Source of the DNA: Ursus arctos | Lineage: Eukaryota; Chordata; Mammalia; Carnivora; Ursidae | Direction: 5' to 3' | NCBI RefSeq assembly: GCF_023065955.2 | Contig: NW_026622763.1 | Location: 82,007,299-82,071,298 of the forward strand | Length of the DNA stretch: 64,000 nucleotides | In this document: one piece after another, positions 56,821 to 64,000 of the stretch | Numbering within the stretch: position 1 is the stretch's first letter | How the letters are laid out: the number at the start of each line of letters is the position of its first letter | Notes under the pieces: model-generated | The model's input: the letters and a program-made list of their open reading frames with translations, nothing else | Told to the model about the DNA's origin: nothing | The model's database searches: none | Position numbers and translations under genes: made by a program

Positions 56821-58420
56821 AAATACAGCACGTCATTCAAGGTCAGTCAAACAAGCCTGGGCAATCCTGACACATTTCTGTTGCCTGGGAGTTCATAGTT
56901 TATACCTTGCCTGAAAGGGCCTGGAAAGAGGGGCTAGGGACAGGAGAAGTGACAGTAGGACATGGAAGAGATGACGCCCGAGAGATACATAGGCGGTGAG
57001 CTTGGTGACTTGGTGATGGGACACTGACTGGACAGGCTCCGTCTTCCTCGTTTCAAGCCTCCCTGAGACTTGCATTTCCCGACCTGGGTGTTTGTGACCT
57101 GGCATGGGCCACCATCAGAGAGTTTCACTTGTCCTTTCCTGACTGAATCAGGACGTGCCCTTTTTTTGGGATGGGGGGTGGGGGTAAGGGAGTCAAGGCA
57201 TCCACCCAGAGCCCAGAATAGTCCCGGCAGCACAGCAGGGAGGGAGGAAGAAAGAACCACCTGGAGGGTCCCTCGGGCCGGTCCCCTGACTAGCAGACGG
57301 CGGGGAAGGAAGCCAGTGTGTGTGCAGTGCCCGCGGGCCGTGTGCCAGGACTCGCCCTCTTGACAGGATCTGTCTTCTAACCCTCACCACACTCGTCACA
57401 GTGCCCTAGGGCCAGCATAGCGGCCCCTCTAGACACACACACACACACACACAGTGAGCTGGCCCCGGGCCTTGAGCCACCTGCCCGGGGCCGCTCGGTC
57501 ATCAGAGATGTGGATTAGAACTCTGGTCTTCACGTTCCTGGACGTCCCCCCACTATCCCACCCCAAGTAAATGCCTGGGAACAGTCCCCAATTGTTTTTT
57601 CTGCTTGAACTTGAAACATGGAAAAGCAAAAAAGAGGAGGCATAATGGTTAGACATTCTGGGTAAATTCTGAAGGCTTTGTTTCTAAGATGGGGAGGGGC
57701 GACTTTGGTGAAAGCTTGCATGGGGAGAAGGTGTAAAATAGCTTATTTGGAAAATACATCGATAAGAGTCTGGTCTGACCCAGAGAGAGGGAAAGGGGAG
57801 ACCTATTTAATGCCTTTGAAGGGAAATAAAAAACACCAGTAGCAGAGTGAAGGAGGTACGAGTTATGAGTTGACTCTGTCAGGCTTCCTTGTTCCAAGAA
57901 AACTGTTAAAAAGTAGCAACACATGAATATCCTAGTTCCCTGGCGAGTCCACCTTGGTGAGTCTCTGCACTTTCTGGAAAATGTGGTATGGGCTAAGTGG
58001 GAGGTGGTTGGTGGGGGAGAGAATATGATTATGAACGCCAGCGAACTTGGGCATCCAGGAGACCAGCCTAACTTTAGGGGGGCTTCTTTGTCTCAAAGAA
58101 CTTCCCTTGTCCCTCAGCTCTCGCAAGCCCAGAACACTTCTGATGGTTTTAGGAATCGGTGAGGGGGAAGAACGGGAGGGAAAACACAGGGAGGTGACCA
58201 GCCCATGGGCTGTCTGACCGATGCTTGGAGTGGATACCGGCTCGGGAGTGAGGGCTACTTTCCCAGGTTGGTCCTGGGTTTAAACTGGAATGTGAATTTT
58301 ACCAGCAGAAAAGACTCTGAACATACAAAGTCCATGGCCGTTGGGCCCTGGATGGAAGAGCTGGGCCTCTGGGGGCATCTTCCGGGCTGCAAAAAGGGCT
58401 AGGCTGCTCGAAAGGTACTT
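56821..58420. other. Intergenic, no gene seen
   Basis: Unique sequence with a (CA)n tract at 57432-57453. ORFs on both strands are short and without recognised domains. Confidence 0.45.
57432..57453. repeat. (AC)n microsatellite
   Basis: About 11 AC units. It is probably variable. Confidence 0.9.
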
Positions 58421-59350
58421 GAAACAAATAAAACAGTGACTCTAAAACGTACCCATATGTCACGTTCTTACAGAAAAATACCCTCTGTAATTAGTTACAA
58501 GCTTCAGAGAATAAAATCCAATTTACCTGTCAAAGAGAAAGGCTGAGCCGCCCCCACCCCAGGCTGCTGGGGCGGTGGGGGGCCGGGGGGGACATGGCTT
58601 GCAGGCCCTTCCCTCCTCTAGCCCCTGCTTTTCTCCTCCCGCCCCCTTTATTTGTGAGGACTGGGGAAAAAAATAGGAAAGTTGGAAAAATCCTCTAAAG
58701 ACGCACAGCGTTCCAAGCACAATCAGGCCACTAATTGCCGTTAAGCCCCAGCCCCTTTTTGTGTTCTGGGGGGGACTTCAGTGTGTAGCAACCACTTGGG
58801 TCTTTTCATGAGTTCGGGCTAACTCCTGAATAGCAGATTTTTTTCCCTACTCTTTTCAACATTTACTTGCTGCCCACCCTTCTTTCCTTCTGCCTCCATC
58901 TTCAACTTCACCTTTTCCTTCTGTCCTATTTTTCTTTCTCTGTCTCTCTCTTTTTCTCTCTTTTTTTCTTTCTCTCCCCCACCACCCCCTGCTTTATTCT
59001 TTTTGCTTTTCTGATAGCATTTTTCTTCTGGCGTGATGTTTTAAGTCTCTAAATGAAACTTGACTGCCCCCACGGCCGGCTGGAGAAGCACAAAGCCCTC
59101 CCATTCCACTGGCTACAGTAACGCCATTGTGTGTCCTAACAATGCACTAATTGGTGGTGACAATTGTGGGGCTGGGAGGAAGGGGGGGCGCTCTTTTCCA
59201 ATCAGCGGGCCACCGGGATAAAAGGAGAGGAGGAGGAGGAGGAGAAGGACGGGAGGCCCGGGTTCCTGGTGAGAGGGGGACCGATCCGCAGAGAGGGCGC
59301 CGTACTTGGGGCTCGTGTTGGGCTTTCTAAATTAATAATACAAATGAAGG
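58421..59350. promoter_or_regulatory. Repeat-free stretch with homeodomain-type motifs (candidate enhancer)
   Basis: TAAT-core motifs recur: gtaattagttac (about 58488), cactaattgccg (about 58729), gcactaattggtg (about 59143) and aattaataat (about 59331). It also has a CT-rich tract and no recognised repeat over about 0.9 kb. Enhancer function is inferred only. Confidence 0.3.
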
Positions 59351-61786
59351 AGAAAAGAATTGTTTTGTGGAAAAAGTAGACTTTGCCTCAGACAACTTCA
59401 GAGTCCTGGTGGGGGGGGATGGTGGTGAGTCCCCCTCAGGTCGACTAGGTGGGAAGGGATCTGAGTGGCCCCCACATCTCCGTCCGCTGTTCCAGCATTT
59501 CCACTAACGGATGGGAAAGTTGGAGAGGCCCGTGAGAAGAGGCTCTGAGGGAAGCTGTCCATGGGTTGGTCGAAGGCAGGTGTTGAGGCTGGTGTGTGGT
59601 GATGTCCCCGTTTCCACCGCATTTCTTAGCGAGGGGATAAAGCCGGAAAGGGAGAAGGCTGAGCCGTTCGCTGGTGGCGCATTAGCCTCTCACAAAGTCC
59701 GGGAGCTCAGGACGGCGACTGACCTTTAACTGGCCCAGAAGTGGAGTCGGGCAGGATAGTAGACCGGAACACAGTGGTCACCAAATGATGCTGCTCGACT
59801 CCCGGGGCCTGCTGGAGAAGGCATGAGAGGCCCCAGAATGTCACCCAGAGCCTGTAGGAACCTCCCAGCCACCTGGCTCCAGCCGACACCCTTCCTTTGC
59901 ACAGAATGACTCACCTTCCCAGACCAACGTCAAATGTGCCCTCTCCCGGAAGCTCCTCTCGGCCAGGTGGGGTTGACCCACACCCTCTCTCATGCTCTCG
60001 CTCTGCACCCTGAAAACCACTGCTCCTGACCTCTCGTCCTCTCTCCTGTGTGTGCCAGGCCCGGGGCCAAGTGTCCTCATCCACACCACTTCACCTAAAT
60101 CTCACGACAGCCCTAGAACTGGAGGATGATTTTTATCTCCATGGAGAAGGCAATGGGGAAACTGAGGCCTCTCAGCCTCCCTAAGAGGTTTAGAATCGCA
60201 CTCAAGGTCACCCAGCATCAAAGCAGAGAGGCCCGGAATCTATCTGATGGTTGCAAACAACGGTGCTGGTTCCCGGGCCCTATTTGCTTCCATGCTCTCC
60301 TGCCCCCGTCACTGGTCTCTGGGGGCCGAGGCTGTGTCTTTATGGTCTTTGCATCCCTGGCACCCGACACAGCGCTTGACACACAGGAGGCCTCCCGAAA
60401 GGTTTGCTGACTGAAGGGGGAGGCAGGGAGGGCTGAATTATTGGCAGACCTCCTCTCTGTCCCCTTGGGTCTCAGACTTGAGCCTGCCTCAGAGTCCCCT
60501 GGGGTGGAAGGTTGCTCCAACACAGATCCCTGGGTCCTAGCCACACACCCCCCCCCCGCCCCGGTGCAGGTGGAACCCGAGAATGTGCCGTCCTAACAGC
60601 TTCCCAGCTGCTGCTGCTGGTCCTGCGACCCCAGCCCGACACGGCTGCTCCAGCTCCAGCACGGCGCTAATTCTGCAGAGGGGAATCCTTTCCTTCGTTA
60701 TCTCTGTCGTTTTGTGGCCTGAGATCAGAAGTTTTATTAAGGAGAAATGGAAGTTGACAAGTTTTGATTATAGTAATCTTCGGCTTCTGCGGGCTTTAAG
60801 TAGCAATCGTATCCAGTAGCCATTTATATCTGATGGGAAAAAAAAGCCACGTGCCCAACTAACCGCTCTGCAAACAGCGGCATTTTCTAGAAAATATCTG
60901 GACTGAGTCTTTTACTTGGGAGGACTCAGTCGCACAGCCCTCCCTGTTTTGTGCCTTTTAATTTTATTTCATGAATATCTAATGCTTTGGAGGGACATGC
61001 TCATCCAAGGGAGAACGGAATGAAGAGATTTGAATTCTTGTCTCTTTGGTGAGGGCATCGAGGGGTCAGGTGAGGTTTGAGGAGCCTTCCCATGAGGACC
61101 AGAGTGTCAGGTCAGCTCCAGAGCCCATGCCCTGGGTCTCAGCACACGCTGGGAAACGACAGATGGGACCCTCTGCCACCCCTGCGAGTCAAGGGTTCTC
61201 GCTCTACTCGCTTCTGTCGGAACCGAGGCTCCTCCCTGAGCACATCGCGTCAGTCGGTCCGCGTCTCAGGACCCTTGGTGAGCTTCTGCACCACGCTGGG
61301 GCCGTTGCCTCGGCACAGCCCTCCGGACACAGAGGCCAGGGGTGGTGGCCGCTGGCAGGGTCGCTGTCGTGTGTTCACGCTGCAGCGTCTGCTGGGAGCC
61401 TCGGTCGGGACAGGACGGCAAATGGACAGCGAAAGGGGACAGATTGTGAGGGGACATGGTGTGGGGAAGGCTTAGGGTGAGAAAGCAGCTCTGGTTCATT
61501 TGAAGACAGAAGCCATTGTGGCCGAGTTGATAGACTCCAGGGAATAAAACCCCCAGGTCTTTGGAAGAGCGGAGTTCAGGGCGGCTGCGAGGGAGCGGGG
61601 TGAACGGAAGTCCCCTCGAGTGGCTGCGGTCCAGGTGCACGCTCGGCTCCCGGCAAGGTCGCACTCCTGCGGGCCCAGCTTGGGCCCGGCAGTCACACTC
61701 TGGCAGGCCACCAAGATGACCTGGAATGGACAGCCCTGAGCTCTGAAGGAAGAGTGGGACACCCGTGACTTAAAGAAGTTGGGGGG
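59351..61786. other. Intergenic, MIR/MER5 remnants and unique sequence
   Basis: MIR cores lie near 60065-60175 (cctaaatctcacgacagccc, ggggaaactgaggcct) and 60335-60400 (ttgcatccctggcacccgac). A MER5-like remnant lies near 60470-60545 (agcctgcctcagagtcccct). ORFs of 125-144 codons (61046-61873) lack recognised domains. No exon is supported. Confidence 0.45.
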
Positions 61787-61905
61787 GGCACCTGGCTGGC
61801 TCAGTCGGTAGATTGTGTGACTTTTGATCTGGGGGATGGTGAGTTCAAGCCCCACGTTGGGTGTAGAGATCACTTACAGAAAACAATAAAACCTTAAAAA
61901 AAAAA
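61787..61905 (+). mobile_element. Short CAN-SINE variant with tRNA-Lys-like head
   Basis: The head gcacctggctggctcagtcg, then gtagattgtgtgacttttga and gttcaagccccacgttggg closely track a tRNA-Lys gene (A box, anticodon arm with TTT, B box). It is followed by an A-rich tail (aaaccttaaaaaaaaaaaa). The tail and mismatched acceptor stem show it is a SINE, not a tRNA gene. Confidence 0.88.
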
Positions 61906-62034
61906 AAGGTGGAAGGAAAGCTGAGGAAGCCCCAGAGCCTTTTACAGTTTATCAAGCCTTGGGGTGGGGGCACCTCATGGTCTTATTTTTATTTTGCAAA
62001 AGCTTTACTGTTTGAATAAACAAAACAACAAAAG

Positions 62035-62500
62035 ATGTTTTTGAATAATAAGATGAATTTGATTTGAAACGGAGTATTGGATAGGAAAGAAACATTGTTA
62101 ATTTTGTTAGGTATGTAATGGCATTGTGACTATGCAGAAAAAAATACACACTTTATTTATTTATTTATTTATTTATGATTTATTTGCGAGTGGGGGAGGG
62201 GCAGGGGGAGGGAATCTGAAACAGACTCCCTGCTGAGCTCAGAGCCCCCTCCATGCTGGGCTGAGATCTTGACCCGAGCCCAAACCAAGAGTCAGAGACT
62301 CAACCGACCTAGCCACCCAGGCACCCCCCCAAAATACACATCTTTTTTAGATGTGTACTAAAGCATGTGGGGGGATAAAATGTCATTATGTCTAGGATTT
62401 GCTTTGTGGTATTTCCTCAAAAAAGTGAAAAATGAAAAACAAGGCTAGGTGGAACAAACAAGGCAAATCTAATAATTTTTATCTTAAACAATGTTTATTT
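62035..62500 (+). mobile_element. Old L1 3' end remnant, split by a SINE
   Basis: The segments aacattgttaattttgttag, gtatgtaatggcattgtgac (left of the SINE), and gatgtgtactaaagcatg and aaaatgtcattatgtctagg (right) read as continuous old L1 3' UTR. Confidence 0.6.
62152..62329 (-). mobile_element. CAN-SINE, minus orientation, with target-site duplication
   Basis: An (ATTT)n tail, gatttatttgcgagtggggg, agactccctgctgagctcag and the end agccacccaggcacccccc. aaaatacaca flanks it at 62141-62150 and 62331-62340. Confidence 0.94.
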
Positions 62501-64000
62501 TTATCTTTGAGAATCTTCATTGGAAGCATCCTGTGGGGGGCTTCGCATGAGCTGCCTATTCGGATGCCAGGGGGACCGGCTGGGGGGTCCAGGCAGGGCT
62601 GGTTTCCAGGGCTCACGGTCTGTGGGACCACACACTGACACATGGTCACCACAGTGCTGGCCTCTGCTTTTCCCCTTTCCCCTTGGCGTGGACTTGAACG
62701 TGCAGGTGCAGGAGTACCTCCCGAGACACCTGTCATGGGGCATCTGCTCTGGACAGTGGGCTGCCGATGGCTGCTTCCTCTGTTGCCTCGCTCCTGGGCA
62801 TCGGTGAGAAAGCCATCTAGGGAAGTTGACCCAGTTTAGAATTCAAATTCACTTCCCTGCCTATGCAATTGGAATTTATTTCCTCTGCAAAAGTCTTGAA
62901 TCTCAGCGCAAAATGCCTCTGCCTGGGCTTGGGTCTGCATGCAGGGGTCGTCACGGACAAAGCTCCTGGTTGATTTTCCCAACAGTGTGCACCTCGTGGT
63001 ATCCGTGGAACCCGGCGTCATTAAGAGCGTGTCATCACAACACAGTACAGAAGCTAAGGCAATTTGGATGTCCTTGGGCCCCAAATTAATATGTGCTTTG
63101 TATAGTCTTGTAATTCGGGAGGCAATTTTCCATAACACAGTGAGAGATGCTCCTTCATACATTTGAGGTAATTTAGCTCAATGTTCATTTGAAAAAATTA
63201 CTGTGCTAATAGCAGCTCTTCAGCTTCAGAACAACAGACCGTCCTGGGAGGACACGGAAGCCGCTGAAAGTGATTCTCCTATCTGTCTGTCTGGGAGCAT
63301 CAGCATAAAAGCTGTTGGAATTTCCCCCAGACCAGCAGCTGTCTGAGATTGTACGGCAGGATCCGAAATGTGGCGTGAACTCGTGAACTCTAGCTAATTT
63401 GCATAAAACCAGGAGCCCTCAGTGAAGGAACAGGAAATAAAGGTGGGGTTACGAGTTTCCCTGTTGTCCAGGTAAACTGGAAGTCACTGCCCGTAAATCA
63501 GAACTCCTGTATGTTCAGCTATGGGAACCCTCTATTCTCCCTGCTGGACGATTCTGGCCAAGCTGTGAACAAATAGAGGCTGATGGGAGAGCATGAACTC
63601 TCTTTCTGCTGGGTGCATTTTGCCTCGGGCTTCCTACTTCTCTGTACCAGAGGCCTTTGTTATCCTGGGGGAGGAATAATACCCTACCCCTATCAGAATC
63701 CAATACAATAATAAAAAATAAATTGAAAACATTTCTTCCCCCAATCAGGAACGTAGTTTCGAGTGGTGCTGCTTTAGAACAAATCCCAGGTAAGGCCCGG
63801 TAGACCCAAGTTCATTTCTAGGTGCATTCCTGCCCCACAGCACTACTAGCTGCCTAGAGTGATTTTGAATTGAGTCATTGCTACGGTGGCTGTCTTCCAT
63901 GTGATAAGCATTGTGGGCATGGAGGAGATGAGGATTTTTAAGACTGAACCCTTTGGAAAAGCTCATGAACGAGGAATAGTTGTCATCAAAGTCATTGACT
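62501..64000. other. Intergenic, repeat-poor right end
   Basis: No SINE or L1 was recognised. The portion 63160-63460 is AT-balanced, with an octamer-type atttgcat (about 63398-63405) and tctgtctgtctggg. By synteny the next gene to the right in other mammals is PLEKHM3 (minus strand), but I see none of its exons here. Confidence 0.5.

Noticed and set aside
61787..61862. tRNA-Lys gene
   Set aside because: The acceptor stem and several conserved positions are mismatched and an A-rich tail follows, so it is a SINE head.
62501..64000. PLEKHM3 3' UTR or exon at the right edge
   Set aside because: Synteny predicts PLEKHM3 further right, but no coding text or polyadenylation layout of it could be recognised here.

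Overview
The window is mammalian nuclear DNA, most likely from an arctoid carnivore (bear, seal or mustelid group). It contains about 25 tRNA-Lys-derived CAN-SINE copies. These have the 'ggcgcctgggtggctcag' head and the 'gccacccaggcgcccc' reverse-complement end, rather than the dog-type '...gggatccc' end. Carnivore L1 3' ends and older mammalian repeats (MIR, L2, MER5-like, old L1, MaLR-like LTR) are also present. The species is inferred from the SINE variants only.

Two protein-coding genes can be supported. At the left edge (1 to about 5.8 kb, plus strand) lie the last two coding exons, the stop codon and the 3' UTR of CCNYL1 (cyclin Y-like 1). Tail to tail with it, on the minus strand from about 10.9 to 18.3 kb, is the complete Wnt receptor gene FZD5. 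It has a long 3' UTR, a single 590-codon coding exon (15371-17143), a predicted 279-bp intron in the 5' UTR, a first exon with upstream ATGs, and a CpG-island promoter. The rest (about 18.6-64 kb) is the upstream flank of FZD5. I found no convincing exon there, only interspersed repeats and repeat-poor stretches that could hold enhancers.

CCNYL1 and FZD5 both act in Wnt signalling. Cyclin Y-family proteins activate membrane-tethered CDK14/16, which phosphorylate the co-receptor LRP6, and FZD5 is the Wnt-binding receptor. The pair matches, in order and orientation, the CCNY-FZD8 pair that I recall from human chromosome 10, so it looks like an ancient paralogous block.

The most notable non-genic structures are: a roughly 360-bp imperfect inverted duplication in the CCNYL1 3' UTR; a tandem duplication in the FZD5 3' UTR in which one copy carries a long (GT)n tract; a 15-kb zone around FZD5 without SINE or L1 insertions; a polyalanine run next to the FZD5 C-terminal PDZ ligand; and an in-frame upstream ATG that becomes continuous with the FZD5 reading frame only after splicing. 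I saw no new multi-gene system. All calls come from reading the sequence; no database search was run.
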